Shown here: piece after piece, positions 22,410 through 33,540 of the stretch
Layout: every line of letters starts with the position of its first letter
How positions within the stretch are numbered: position 1 is the first letter of the stretch
Assembly (NCBI GenBank): GCA_910589415.1
Contig: OU342632.1
Location: 52,565,341-52,629,340 of the forward strand
Direction: 5' to 3'
Source: Malachius bipustulatus
Lineage: Eukaryota; Arthropoda; Insecta; Coleoptera; Melyridae
Length of the DNA: 64,000 bases
The notes under the pieces: generated by a model
Database searches by the model: none
Seen by the model: only the letters and a program-made list of their open reading frames with translations
What the model was told of the DNA's origin: nothing
Position numbers and translations under genes: made by a program

Positions 22410-22616
22410 ATGGAAATAATTGATAGTGAGGACGAAATACTGTGTACTCCACCGGAGATAACGGAAGCAGCAAAGGTAACTTACCTGAATTTGTTGCCTA
22501 AGAAATCCCGAAATCTTTATTTAACTGTATACAACACCTTTATGAACTGGAAGGCGACTAAGAAAATTCAATCATTCTCATTATTTAAAATAAATTTTTG
22601 GAATCAAAGTAAATAG
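22410..22616 (+). CDS. Crypton-like tyrosine recombinase, N-terminal fragment (tentative)
   Basis: A 68-residue frame with an acidic start ('DSEDE') followed by 'TPPEI', 'LNLLPKKSRNLY', 'YNTFMNWK' and 'QSFS'. The pattern of an Asn-Leu-Leu-Pro-x-x-Ser-Arg helix, a Tyr-x-x-Phe-x-x-Trp helix and a Ser-Phe-Ser ending matches my recollection of the N-terminal core-binding part of Crypton-like tyrosine recombinases common in insect genomes. The paralogue at 63669 keeps the same segments. Similarity ends after 'SFS', and the last dozen residues look unrelated, so either an exon ends here or the copy is truncated. The catalytic Arg...His-x-x-Arg...Tyr domain is not nearby. A small fold-back element begins 18 bp after the stop. 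Confidence 0.45.
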   Translation: MEIIDSEDEILCTPPEITEAAKVTYLNLLPKKSRNLYLTVYNTFMNWKATKKIQSFSLFKINFWNQSK

Positions 22617-22633
22617 CAGTCGTGGACAAAGTA

Positions 22634-22762
22634 TAGTATTATACTCGCATATAATGAGCTATTATCCACTCAGGTTAATTATGTCACTCGCTAACGCTCG
22701 TGACATAAACTTAACCTTCGTGGATAATAGCCCCCATTATACGCTCGTTTAATAATATACTA
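22634..22762. mobile_element. about 130-bp inverted-repeat element
   Basis: The arms run ATAGTATTATACTCG...GCTATTATCCAC on the left and GTGGATAATAGC...CGCTCGTTTAATA on the right. A central GTCACTCGCTAACGCTCGTGAC palindrome-like core (15-22 bp) forms the hairpin tip. No coding potential. Confidence 0.65.
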
Positions 22763-22766
22763 TTAT

Positions 22767-24290
22767 CTTCCATTTGGTACCATTTCACTCCTCTATTATT
22801 GATCAGCACGGGAACCAGAAATCTGAAAATTTATTCCACATGTTTGTTCCACATGTTGCCACGAATTAGCCTAAGACCAGTCATAAAAGTGGTGACGCTA
22901 TGGCATAAAAATATTCAACATGGCACTACGGTTTGGGAACAAATAATTTTGTGTAATTTTTACGTTTTAATTTTATTCCAAGAATTATGGATTAGATTCT
23001 TATACTTAAGGGAAACAAAATACCTTTTCGGGAGAAACATATTATTTTGAAATTTTTTTGTTACCGTCCCTAAAAACATCTTCTTATATGTATAATACAT
23101 TATTATTTGTAAATTTAAAAGTAATAAGTAGGTACTTAAAACATATTCGGATGGTTGAGTTGATAAATAATTATTTGAACTCATAACTATTCATACCTAC
23201 CTACTTATATATTTTTGTATCCATGAATCTTAAAACGCAATTATTCTCTACCTGAATTCAGAGCTTGATCTCCGTCACTGTTTTAACGAATGTATTTAAC
23301 CATACTATTAATGCACGGTAGCGGTTACCTGTCTCTTTTTGTCGGCACATGATGGCTATAAAGTGTCGTCAATATGTGGGAGTACTGGTAATAAGTCGTT
23401 GGTTGTTGAGGTTTCTTATTGCGGCCTTTATAAAGAGACCTCTTCATTGATCGAAAGAGCGGATCTGCGTGTGGTCGAGATAATCGGCCGAATATTTATT
23501 TCCGCTCCGTATTTTGTAATCGCCAATTTCGACGAGTTATACCTATAAACAGATCGACTTTCCATTTTAAATTATTTATAGCGCATAAATTTCTATTTAC
23601 ACGAGGACAGTCCTGTATCTAGATTGTGTACATAAACCTGTCAATGTTTAAAATTCCATTAATTAAATGATCTCTCTCGAATGATCGGCTTTTGTTTTAA
23701 TAGATTTTTTCTTTGGTGTGCTCTTAGAATTCCAAAGAATTTATTAGGACAGAGTTGGCTCGTCAACTGATACCTTTAACCGCAGGTTATATTTTGATGG
23801 ATAGGTATACGTTTCTAAATCATAGACTATTATTCGGTTAGGCTTGGATACTAACCACCACGTACCTAATTGTAGAATATGGGAAAGATAATAACATAGG
23901 TAGGTATATATTTATACAAGGTGTTTCTAAAATGAGTACCATAAACTGGAGGACGTGTACCTAGATAAAGCTAAAATATTGTAACGTAGCACACCCGGGG
24001 TGTGAAAACTTCAAACGAAAATCTTCCGGAAATCATTTCAACTTATGGAATATTCCATATCGACAAAACAAATCGACAAAACAAACAAAACTAGTCTAAG
24101 AAAACATTCTACGAAAGCGAAAATTTACATGTATAAATAAGATAGTAAACCATACACCTGGTAAGTAAAACAAACTCAATAAAATAAAGGAAAACTACAG
24201 GACAGACGAAAACGCTATCGTAATCGGATCCCTGAAGAACAAAACAATAGCAGCCCCTAGAAAACGTTAAGGTAAGTAAATGAAAATATA
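22767..24290. other. no identifiable gene; one single transposon end
   Basis: Small frames (22799-23050, 23339-23548) have no motifs. A TA-flanked CAAGGTGTTTCTAAAATG at about 23919 resembles the CAGGGTG-type termini, but no opposite end was found. Confidence 0.4.
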
Positions 24291-25293
24291 TAGGGTGCAC
24301 CATGTATCCTTCTCTATATTGCTATCTCCTAACGCTTACAGATACAGGGTCGGTTAAACAAGTCCAAAGGAGCGCAATTTTGTGGCCATCTCGATTCCGT
24401 CGAGACATAATACAAGATATCTGTGACCGTTCCTGAAATATCCTGAAAAAAACTGAAAAATCGAGATTTCTTATTTTTTCCATATATTTTTTATTATTGG
24501 AGATTAATGAATAATTTTTTGTGGGCTTACATAAGTCGTCAAGAGCTACCCATCTGACATTTCGAAAATTTTCAAAGCCGACTAGATCCCAGGATTTTCA
24601 TAGTCAACTTTCGTTTTTCTTATGGCTACCATATTGTTTTTTTATGTTGTTCGGTATAAAAAAAATCATAAAAACTAAAAATTGTTAAACTTCAAAAAAT
24701 AAATTAAAACATTTTTTGTTCTTCTTTTTTCTTTAAAAAAAGACAACTTTTTAGACCGAATTTCATGGATAAATTAAAAAACCATAAGGCAAGCACTATT
24801 TCGGCGTATTTTACAAATGTTGATGTTTTTCGACGATTTTTTTTGGTTTTTCTATGAAAAAAGAAGAATAAAAATTAAAAAAATTTTTTTTTTTGAAGTT
24901 AATTAATTTTTGGTTTCCATTATTTTTTTCATATCGAACGACATAAAAAAACAATATGGCGGCCATAAGAAAAACGAAAGTTGACTGTAAAAATTCTTGG
25001 ATCTAGTAGGCCTTGAAAATTTTTGAAATGTCAGATGGATAGCTCTTAACGGCTTATGTAAACCTACAAAAAATTATTTATTAATTTCCAATAATAAAAA
25101 AGATATGACGAAAATAAGAAATTTCGATTTTTCAGTTTTTTCAGGATATTTCAGGAACGGTCACATATATCTTTTATGCTTGACGTATTCGAGATGGCTA
25201 CAAAACTGCGCATCTTTTCTCTAATTTAACCGACCCTGTATCTCTTAGCGTTTAGGAGATAGCAATATAGAGAAGGATACATGGTGCACCCTG
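24291..25293. mobile_element. 1.0-kb fold-back element with double termini
   Basis: The left end TAGGGTGCACCATGTATCC (first base changed from C) follows TA. The right end GGATACATGGTGCACCCTG precedes TA (25294-25295). An inner pair CAGGGTCGGTTAAA/TTTAACCGACCCTG lies 54 bp inside each end. The arms contain the CAACTTTCGTTTTTCTTATG module and its complement, shared with the 14202 element. No transposase. Confidence 0.85.
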
Positions 25294-26180
25294 TACACAG
25301 CTATAACCTGATTACAGAATCGTCGAATGAACATAGAAACACGTCAACCCAACAAAGGAAAGCTCCAGAAAGAAGAGAAAGTCGGCTCAACGGGGACAGC
25401 AACCATATTCACTGGATCAAAAGGATCAGAATCAGGAAAAAAAACACTTCGAGATTCTCTTCCTGACCTGTCGTTTATACACGCTGATATTTCTATATAG
25501 TTTACTAGATCATAATATGGTGATTATAAACGTTCCCAAAATCCAATCATTTCAAGTAAATATTCCGCCCTGCCATATCTACGAAATATTTATCCAACAT
25601 CAACGCCGCTAGACCAACCGGACACCGACACGGCTTCGTGATCAGCCAGAAGAAGACCGATGGCTTCGTCAGAGCAGCCACCCAGAGGATCGCCGGGTGT
25701 CGCTGAAGAAGCGTTTACTAACCCCGTCTGCGAGCAATCAATATCACCAGGAAGCCCCTCATTAAACGTTGAACCTCCTGGACTTCTGGACTTCTACCAG
25801 AGTCAACTGCCGGAAACCAATCTAACTGGTTTATATAAACATTGGTGTTAATAATAATATCGAACTCAATTTTGTGTTAGTAGGTGAATAAGTAGTAGAG
25901 AAAGAAAGTGTTAGCAGGCAATAACAATAGAAATCCCGTTTTACAATATCTCAATTCACAGACGTTGATGATGATCGCGTTGACGCTATCACGAGCCGCA
26001 AACACTGAAGTAAGGGTATCATAGCTGCCAAATTACTGCCCGAAATGTAAAGAGTCGTTCAAACTTCAGATACGTAAATTTTCACCACGAAAGGGTCAAA
26101 CAGGGCAACAAAAAAGAAAATCACCAATTGAAGTCAAAAGTAAAACATCGATTTCCTCCCCGATAATTAAAGTCAGACGT
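25294..26180. other. moderately G+C-rich, unidentified
   Basis: Sequence 25560-25850 is less AT-rich than its surroundings and holds a 63-residue frame (25660-25851) rich in Pro/Ser. I see no known domain. It may be the untranslated or gag-proximal part of an LTR element, because the adjoining segment 26180-26848 is a dispersed repeat. Confidence 0.35.
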
Positions 26181-26848
26181 CTCAAAAATTAAATTAAAGT
26201 ATGATAAATGTCAAAAATGTTTGATAAATTAAACAAAAATGAAATAGGTAAACAAAAAGGTATAAAAAATGTAATAAAGAAAAAGGTATAAACCAAAGTA
26301 ATGTGCACAGAAATAGAAATAAACAAAACGCATAAGCAAACAGAAAGGTAGAAACAAAATTAAAGGTATTTCACCCCACTAACCAAGGGAAGTTTAACTT
26401 CATTTCTTGTTTGTTTGTTAAGTATCAATTTGTACCTCGTTCCGAAATTTGAGAACTAAAACCTTAAAAACGAAAAACAACAAATTCAAATAAACGAAGG
26501 TTTACATTAAAAAGTAAAAGTTGGAGTAGTATACTTATAACATTAACAAAGACAAATGAAAGCATAAAACCAAACCAAACGAACAAAAATGGGTTCCATA
26601 ATGTCAGAGCATAGCCTTTTACGGTAAACTCGATCAAAAGTGATCAAGGTATTTTTCTTACAACAGGTGTATAAATTATGCGAGAGTGCCTTCAGTGTTT
26701 TTATTTTTGTGTAAGTCGCGTGAAACCAATGTTCACTTGAACATAGTAGCTTGAAGAAGAAGGTCAGTGGGATGCTGTCTTTGTCTCTCGTAGGTTCTGG
26801 TAGTTTCTCTTGGTAAAGCTTACCTGCAAATTGATGGCTTAGTATGGA
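26180..26848 (+). repeat. dispersed repeat, inverted copy at 44347-44890
   Basis: Several blocks are shared with the minus strand of 44347-44890 in the same order. They include AAGTTTAACTTCATTTC, TTGTTAAGTATCAATTTG, AATGTCAGAGCATAGCC, GAGAGTGCCTTCAGTG, GTGTAAGTCGCG, GGTCAGTGGGATGCTG and GTAGGTTCTGGTA. Small indels separate the blocks. It seems to be the internal noncoding part of a retroelement, but no protein from it is recognisable. Confidence 0.6.
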
Positions 26849-27472
26849 CTTGTCATCTCGCCCAGCACATTGGTGTTTCTGTGGGAACCTGTGATAAGCT
26901 ACTTAGGAAAGATGCTCACTTGAATCCTTATCGAGTGACGGTGGTGCAGGAGTTGTTACCTCGACACATTCCCGAGAGGCTAGATTTTATTCAATGGTTT
27001 TCGTAACATTTGCAAGACAACGAAGAAGTGTTCAGCAAGACTTTCATCACATATATGAAGCATGGTTTGAAATATTAGGATATGTGAATTCCCAAAATCA
27101 CAGATCGTGGTTTTGCTGAAAATCCGCATGTGTTTATTGAAAAGCCACTTCATTCTGAGGAAGTTTGTGTTTGTGAAGAAATTAGTGGTGGGCGATTAAT
27201 TGGGCCAATCTTTTTTGAAGGGAACATTAGTGCTCTGTGGTACAGGAAAGAAATTCTTCAGCCTTTTTTGAAACAGCTGCATGACGACGAACTGGCTGAA
27301 GGATATTTTCAGCAGGACGGTGCAAGACCTAATTGCCACTATCGAAAAACTCGATTTACTGACGGAGCATTTTGACGATCGAATTATCAGTAGTGATAAA
27401 GCCATAACATGGCCAGCCAGATCCTGTGACCTCCCACCATGTGACTTCTTTGTATGGCCTGTAACGTACACC

Positions 27473-28489
27473 TTGTACGTACCGGCTAAATGCCAGCAAC
27501 ACGAAGACAACGGCGGGCGCGCGCAGTGAGTGAGTGATGGTGGGTTTTAGTGCATCGGCCGACTGGAGGCCTCGAGTTCGTCGAGTCCCGTCGACCTCGA
27601 CTGTCAAATTGCAATCAGGTGCGTTTCATCATCATACCTGCGTTTTCACTTTCTTTCTCTCCTGGAAATTCGCGGATGAAGGTTCCGCAAATACCTTAAG
27701 TTTCCTGAAATGGCGTCGTGAACTTTCACGTGAATTATTATAAGAATCAACTACGTTTTTGGCTTGGTGAGTGTCGTAAAATGATTTTCTTAATTGCGTT
27801 AGAATTATACAGATCATATTTTCTTAATACCGTATGCTAATTTTAATTACAGCTTTTAAATCCGATCGAGTTTCGCTTCGCATGTAAAATTTTGCCGATC
27901 ACATGTTGATCTCAACATATCTTGAGGACGGGACTTCATCATTTTATGTACCCTCGGCAAGCAGACTCGATCGGACCGTTCATTAATGCAAGAGTGTTTC
28001 TGATACACATGAAATTACAGCTTTTTCCCTGGAGGCAATTTTTCCCTGGAGTCAACTTTTTCTTGGAGGCAATCTTTTTCCTGGAGGCCATCTTATTCCC
28101 TGAGGCACCTGCCTTTTCCGTGCCAAGCAGATTGTCCGGAGCAAGCATGAAGATCCAGGCCACTTCCAGCTAGACTTCTGAAGAGCCATACGAAGCTAAA
28201 TGCCTTGTGAACGACTAGCATCCGACCAATTCATTCTGCTAAGCCGCACGCTCTGTTCTCTTTAATTGTTAACCGTGCTCAAGAGTGTCATATTAATAGC
28301 TGTGATATATTTTATATTTTTCAATAAAGAGTACCTGTTGTTCTGCTGACCTGCTGGTTATTGTTGATCCTCCTAGACTAGCGACTCAACCTACGACCCT
28401 TGTTTTTTCTTGTCTCATGCTCTCAGCGACTATTTTTCCCCTCTAGGGGTTAAATAGTTCAAAAATACATCAAAAACTCAATATTTGTG
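27473..28489. mobile_element. 1.0-kb insertion in the transposase pseudogene (possible solo LTR)
   Basis: It interrupts a transposase reading frame. The 5-bp sequence ACACC occurs immediately on both sides (27468-27472 and 28490-28494), consistent with a target duplication. The insert is richer in G+C at its left end (27500-27620), has a minisatellite at 28021-28115 and an AATAAA near 28323, and encodes nothing recognisable. Size, AATAAA and 5-bp duplication suggest a solitary LTR of a BEL/gypsy-type element, but the ends are not a clean TG...CA, so the boundaries or the class may be wrong. Confidence 0.45.
28021..28115 (+). repeat. short minisatellite, about 17-20-bp unit
   Basis: Five consecutive variants of TTTTCCCTGGAGGCAAT(C), increasingly diverged towards the right. 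It lies inside the 27473-28489 insertion. Confidence 0.75.
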
Positions 28490-28928
28490 ACACCAATTAT
28501 TAATGATTTGGCAGAATTGAGACGCAGGATCGAGAAGTTCACCGAGATAAATGATACACCCGAACTGTTACAAAGTGCCCTTGGTAGAGCGAGAAACCGT
28601 ATATTACAAATGTGTCCAGGAGTGTGAAGGGCACTTCACTCACCTCCTAAATTAATTAATTGATTTTATTTATCTGCTTCATGAAAAATGTCAATAAAGT
28701 GAGTGTTTATTTTATTAATCTTGAATGTTTTGAGGACTGTCCTAACCTAACAAAATCAAGAGCTGTCAGAACAGCAAAGTCAGAGCGGTGAAGAGTGGGT
28801 AAGCTAAGACAAACCTCTTTGTGTCAGGGCCTACTCCATAACGGATTCGTTTTCGAACACCCTATCCTTAATGAATGGAAAATCATAGGTTAAATTAAAA
28901 ATAAAGACTTCTAAATGACTGTCGAATG

Positions 28929-29151
28929 CCCGGTCCAGACTAAGTAAAATTGTTATATCACTTTGCTATTATATAACTCTGCTATGAAACGTTTGTTTAA
29001 AACTTAGTCGCGTCCACACAAGTTATACATATAGCACGAAATCCTGCTATACATTTAGCCGAAATTTTAGTAACTATTTAGTAAGAAATTTTAGTGCTAT
29101 ATAACTCTGCTATATAGCAATGTTATATGTATAGCAAGTCTGGATCGGTCT
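28929..29151. mobile_element. 223-bp inverted-repeat element
   Basis: The left arm GCCCGGTCCAGACT...GCTATTATATAACTCTGC pairs with the right arm GCTATATAACTCTGC...AGTCTGGATCGGTC. The central part repeats GCTATA/TATAGC words. A clear target duplication is not visible. Confidence 0.65.
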
Positions 29152-30740
29152 TTAAAATAGTCTCTAATGACAGTCTTGAAACTGTCTAATAACCTGACTG
29201 AAAATAAGCTTTTATGGAGTCTTACTTTGAATAAAAGGGAAATCTTACGGCCAATGCAATTACGGAAATGATAACACAAAATTAAAATGTTTTCCTGTTT
29301 TTTTTTTAATTTTTATTTTTTATTCGAACATGCAACCAGCGGCGGTAGCCATTAACCTATCTATTTTACGGACACCGTTGCCGGCAGCGGTGGCATGCTA
29401 AAAAAATCAACAATGATATAAGTTATAAATAATTATGATTTAATATTATAATAAATAATATTTACAATTTTCTAAATAATTATGTTATCTTCTTAGTTTA
29501 ACGCAGGAAAAGTTGGAAGGAAATGTTCACAATGATTACAAAATTAGCAGTAGGTAGCTAGGTAAGTTGAAATTTTCCAGATTTTTGAAAAAAAATATCT
29601 TTCGTTCTTAAATTAATCACTTTTTTTCCTGTTATGGTGTTTAAACGAGAAGGAAATTTATGAAACTTTTTCACTAAAGATAATAAAGTATTATTTAAAA
29701 AAAAATGCTTGAACTATTACCTATTCTTTTTAGTTTGGGCGAGAACCTAAAAATGCTGAAATTATAACCAAAAAACCGGCAGTCGGTCATAGTGCAGCAA
29801 TGAGGCTTCAAATCCAAAAACTTAATAATAATAAAAAAAAGTTTCGTCTGATTAGTTCTACATGCCTTTTACAGTTGCCTAAATCAAGTTGATACACCCT
29901 GTATAAGTACTTAGAACGAACACCTGATGGGGGCAATCAACGCATAAGTCCACGAGCTGAGTGTAATTAAAAGGAGCATTAATCGGTCTATTATGTCCAA
30001 TGACAAGCGAATATCCAGTAAATTAATTCACTATGTTAATTACAGGTTATGATCGCACTCGTCGAGTAACACCTCCTAATATTATTAATGCCAGTTTTAC
30101 ATGGCACTCATGGCAGAGATATAAATTCAGGTGTCTTAGAATAGCATTACTTATGTTTATTTACTTGGTATACACATATAAGTGTTCGTGTTTTACAATT
30201 TCTGTGATGAGTAGGTAGGTATAACAAATCGGATGTATTTTTAAATAAGAGTAATGGCGCATCATAATAATATGTTATTAAAATTTGTTAATACCTTGGT
30301 TCTTTGGTCGCTATATCTATAGATTTCTTGTAATTCTTTACTAATGCAATCACTTTTTTTTAATTTTATAGCGCCACCAGTTTTGGAAAAACAATATTTT
30401 TAAAAGAGTATTTAAACAGAGGTAATTAGCATTTTTTTTAACCTTTTCATCGACTTCTCGAAAACTAAAAGGGATTTGTAAAATTTATTTTTGAGATCCA
30501 TAGTAAAAGTCCTTTCCACTGTCATTTTCACAGCTGGGAACATAAATATATAAATAAAGAAAGTATCATTTTCTCTACTTTTGGAAAAATGTTTAGAACG
30601 ATAGGTATAGGTAGCTTTCTGATAACATTGACTGATAAAAACTACCCGACAGCGGCAGAGTGCTCTCAGCTTGTTTCGGAAGCTCAAAATATTGCCATTG
30701 TATGGCCTTTACATAATACGAGATCCTGACTTACATCCAT
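29152..30740. other. no identifiable gene; one single CAGGGTG-type end
   Basis: A right-hand terminus ATACACCCTG followed by TA occurs at 29891-29902 without a visible partner. The rest, including minus-strand frames at 29097-29279 and 30412-30687, has no recognisable feature. Confidence 0.4.
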
Positions 30741-30764
30741 TCGAACAGGAACACTTATATAACA

Positions 30765-31150
30765 AATAGATCTCTTCATGAACATGACACGCGCATTAGG
30801 GATGAATTCCATGTGCCCATTGCTAGATTCTGGCTTTATCAGGGGTCGTCTGGCGTGATGGGTTTGAGACTATATAATGCTTTGCCTGGTGACATTAATC
30901 AGCTGCATCTGCCCATTTTCAAAAAAAGAATTAAAGTTATGCTCCTGGAAATAAGTCCTTACTCATTGCAGAGTTTCTGGAGAGGATGAAGTGCTGGCGA
31001 CCTAACCCACTTAGTTAGGAGTGTATAGTGTTGATGTTATTTATGTTATAATCTTAGACTATTGAATGTGTAGTAGGTACCTATTGTACATTTTTGTTTA
31101 TATGTTGACGTTTCCTACAGTTTTGTAAATAGCTCTGATGGATGAATAAA
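30765..31150 (+). pseudogene. LINE ORF2 C-terminus and 3' tail (Jockey/CR1-like)
   Basis: An open frame from about 30765 to the stop at 30987-30989 reads 'RSLHEHDTRIRDEFHVP', 'GVMGLRLYNALPGDIN', 'IFKKRIKVMLLE' and 'SLQSFW'. The His-(x)-Asp-Thr-Arg, Gly-(x)-(x)-Leu-Tyr-Asn-(x)-Leu-Pro and Phe-Lys-(x)-(x)-(x)-Lys elements are the standard end of CR1/Jockey-type ORF2. About 150 bp of 3' sequence ends in an AATAAATAAAC tail near 31150. The copy is strongly 5'-truncated. The next LINE fragment starts almost immediately. Confidence 0.7.
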
Positions 31151-31159
31151 TAAACTAAA

Positions 31160-31870
31160 CTAATAACCTTATATCTAAAATTATGGAGAAAGTTACTAAC
31201 CAATACCTTTTCAACCGGAGACTTTCTCAACTAGGTAACGGAACTGTAGAACAGCGCAATAAAACACCATGGGGAGTCTCGAGTGGTTGCGTTATGATAT
31301 TTTTAGGGATGATATTTTTAGGGCTTTCGATCTTGTGTGGCACGGGGAATTGAGGCTTGCGGCTACCACGGAGATCGCTCCTTGCGGATGGCCATCGATC
31401 TTTCTGAGACCTTTGGATATGTTGATGGTGGGACACTCCATCGTCATCTTTTCGTTTACTTGGCATGAGCCTCGGAGCGAACATGTCTTGGCATGATCAT
31501 GCTGCAGGTTTGGCGATATGCTCCTCAAAAACTTTGAGCACTGTTCCGCACGAAGAAATTTCATACACCTCAACAGCTTCTCCTTTTATACAAGGCTCAA
31601 AGCGGACCATCCTTGGAGTACTGTTAACATGTTTGGAGCTCAGGTCCTAAACATAAGCCAAGATTACTTGACTCCATGCAGAAAAGAGTCATTCACTTGA
31701 TCGAGGACCCGAGCACTGACAAAAAATTTAGATGGTATTGAACATCGAAGGTAAGTAGCTGACATGATCTTGCTTTACGGATATCTTTATGAGAAGTGTT
31801 CAAAAGACGTGGTCGGTTTGATCCCATTGACAGATAAGGTCTCTGAAAGAACTCCATCGACGGCCACCCG
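31160..31870 (+). pseudogene. LINE reverse transcriptase fragment, plus strand (Jockey-like)
   Basis: Scattered frames give 'LISKIMEKVTNQYLF' (the RT motif around the conserved Ser-(x)-Ile-(x)-Lys-(x)-(x)-Glu helix), then 'FRAFDLVWHGELRL' (RT motif with the first catalytic Asp, Ala-Phe-Asp-x-Val-Trp-His). Next come a post-palm segment 'FIHLNSFSFYTRLKADHPWS' and 'LDSMQKRVIHLIEDPS', then a frame with 'EHRRKVAD' and 'VVGLIPLTDK'. The catalytic Tyr-x-Asp-Asp motif is missing, so an internal deletion separates palm and C-terminal parts. Part of this fragment (31240-31340) is repeated in inverted orientation at 31885-31975. Confidence 0.6.
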
Positions 31871-32790
31871 CAAAGAGCGACCTCCGAGGTAGCTACGATC
31901 GAAAGCCCTAGATATATATCAAGCGTAACCCTTAGGGACTCCCCATGGTGTTCGACTATGCTGTTTCACAAGTTCGTCGCGTAGGTACGTAGGTCTCCTT
32001 GCGGAAGCCGTTACTGGCGGTCGCTTATTGCATTAGCTCCTTCCAAGTGCTTCAAAAGGTAATAGTTAATGGCTTTCTCCATGATCTTAGATATTACTGA
32101 GAGCAATGCCACTGGCCAAAAGTAGTTTGGTATGGTCTTTTTGTCTTTTTTGGGAATAGGCTGAACTCGCGTGTATTTCCAGCATGAGGGATATATTCCC
32201 TTTTTATAAGACAGATTGAAGAGTCGACAGAAAACAGTCACGCTGTTTTTAAGTACGATAACTGGTACGTCATCGGGACCAGAAGCTTTCTTTGGGTCCA
32301 AGGCTAACATAATGCGCTTTATGACTCGCTGTCGGAACACAATGTGTGACATTTTGAATTCTACGGAAGGGATAATTGGGGGGGGGGGGGTGAAATTCGA
32401 CGGAAAATCTTCCCTGAAAGTCGACGGAAGAGTATGAAGAAAATGTCCCGTCGATCCGTATAAGTGATGGAATGGTAGATTTGGTAAAATTCTGGCTAAC
32501 TGCCTTAGTGACCGACCAAAAAAACTCGAATCGTTGGGGCAGGAGAGAAGTTGATTCCTGATGCTAGGTTCTGGGCTAATATATACAGGCGATGATATAC
32601 TTCTTGACAGCTCGTCGGATTTTTCATTTCCCGTGATTCCGTTATGTACTGGCATCCACATCAAGGTTACTTTGTTGTGTTCTGCCAGGCTCACGGTCAA
32701 GAGGTTTTCACGGCATTCTCACAGTAATCTGGACGTTAGCTTGGAATTTTCTACGGACCTTAGAACCGCCTGACTATTTGTTAGTAAACG
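31871..32790 (-). pseudogene. chimeric LINE ORF: RNase H fragment followed by RT fragment
   Basis: A 229-residue open frame (32700 to 32011) starts within an RNase H domain: 'HNKVTLMWMPVHNGITGNEKSDELSR' in pieces, containing the conserved Pro-(x)-His-(x)-Gly-(x)-(x)-Gly-Asn-Glu-(x)-(x)-Asp box. It then passes into the start of a reverse transcriptase: 'PKKASGPDDVPVIVLKN', 'YPSCWKYTRVQPIPKKDK' and 'ISKIMEKAINYYLLKHLE'. Upstream RNase H residues continue to 32790 behind one stop. Downstream RT sequence continues, frameshifted, to about 31871. In Jockey/R1/I-type elements RNase H follows RT, so this order is reversed and indicates two joined fragments. A run of 13 G on the plus strand (32378-32390) encodes the proline run at the join. 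Confidence 0.7.
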
Positions 32791-33335
32791 TCTTTAAACG
32801 TCTCTTTAAAGTGAGGTTTTTATTTCAAAATCAACGTTTCATAGTAAAGTAAGAAACTCTTATTCTTTTTGTTTAATTTAGAAAACCAGCTAAATTCTCT
32901 TGTAAGATACAATTTAAGCGCATTTAGAGTGATACAGATTTGAAAATTCTAACTTGTATTGTATTGTATTTAACTGGGAATGTATCCACACTGCCACCTA
33001 GCAGATATTTTGTGTCTCCCCTTTTAGTGACCATTCGATTATAGCACGTCATCCAGTTTCAGTCCTCGGAGGAGACTTAGGAGTTTCGATGGTTCTAAAG
33101 ATGGTAAGTCTTTTTCTGCTGGTTGGAAATTCTAACTGCACTAGTATCAGAAAAAAATGAAGGTAACAGCGTTTGCACATGATGCGATTTCTCGTCCAAC
33201 ATATCGGACGCGGTAATTACGAAGTAAGCCGAGGCAAGACGACGCAAGGTGAATTGTGAGTGAAGTTATACACACGAAGAATCCAATCACAAGCTGCATG
33301 TAATCTTATCTCTTTGGAAGACCGATAGGAAGATG
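32791..33335. other. no identifiable gene
   Basis: No motif found. Slightly higher G+C near 33000-33260. Confidence 0.4.
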
Positions 33336-33540
33336 GGATTATAATTATAACCTTGTTCCAGATACGAGACATAGACTAAAATGCTATGAAGTACCACGAG
33401 CAAATAAATGCATCTTGCAGCGGTCTTATACATATTTGGGACCTAGACTGTATAATAGGCTACCTGCTGACCTTAAGACAATTAATAGTTTAGAATTGTT
33501 TAGAAAGAAAGTAAAGAAATTGATAGCCACTTGGCCATGA
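33336..33540 (+). pseudogene. LINE ORF2 C-terminal fragment
   Basis: An open frame ending at 33538-33540 reads 'DTRHRLKCYEVPRANK', 'RSYTYLGPRLYNRLPADL' and 'LELFRKKVKKLI'. The Gly-Pro-(x)-Leu-Tyr-Asn-(x)-Leu-Pro and Phe-(x)-Lys-(x)-Val-Lys motifs are those of non-LTR retrotransposon C-termini. No start and no RT core. The AT-rich region that follows (to 33900) may be its 3' sequence and tail. Confidence 0.65.

Larger units (their letters stand above)
26870..28627 (+). pseudogene. Tc1/mariner-superfamily transposase pseudogene, split by an insertion
   Basis: The first part (26870-27472) reads, with frameshifts and stops, 'LNPYRVTVVQELLP', 'ERLDFIQWF', 'DNEEVFSKTFIT', 'ENPHVFIEKPLHSEEV', 'GGRLIGPIFFEG', 'GYFQQDGARPN' (second catalytic Asp) and 'RSCDLPPCDFF' (third acidic residue region). 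The C-terminal part resumes at 28495 with 'NDLAELRRRIEKF', 'NDTPELLQSALGRARNRI' and a stop. These are the DDE_3-type domain order of insect mariner-like transposases. The first catalytic Asp block is degraded ('SKTFITYMKHG'). About 1 kb of unrelated DNA (27473-28489) interrupts it. The open frame 27130-27375 is the best preserved piece. Not functional. Confidence 0.75.

Noticed and set aside
31227..31573. Minus-strand frames overlapping the plus-strand RT fragment
   Set aside because: The plus strand carries the RT motif AFDxVWH. The minus frames are shadows.
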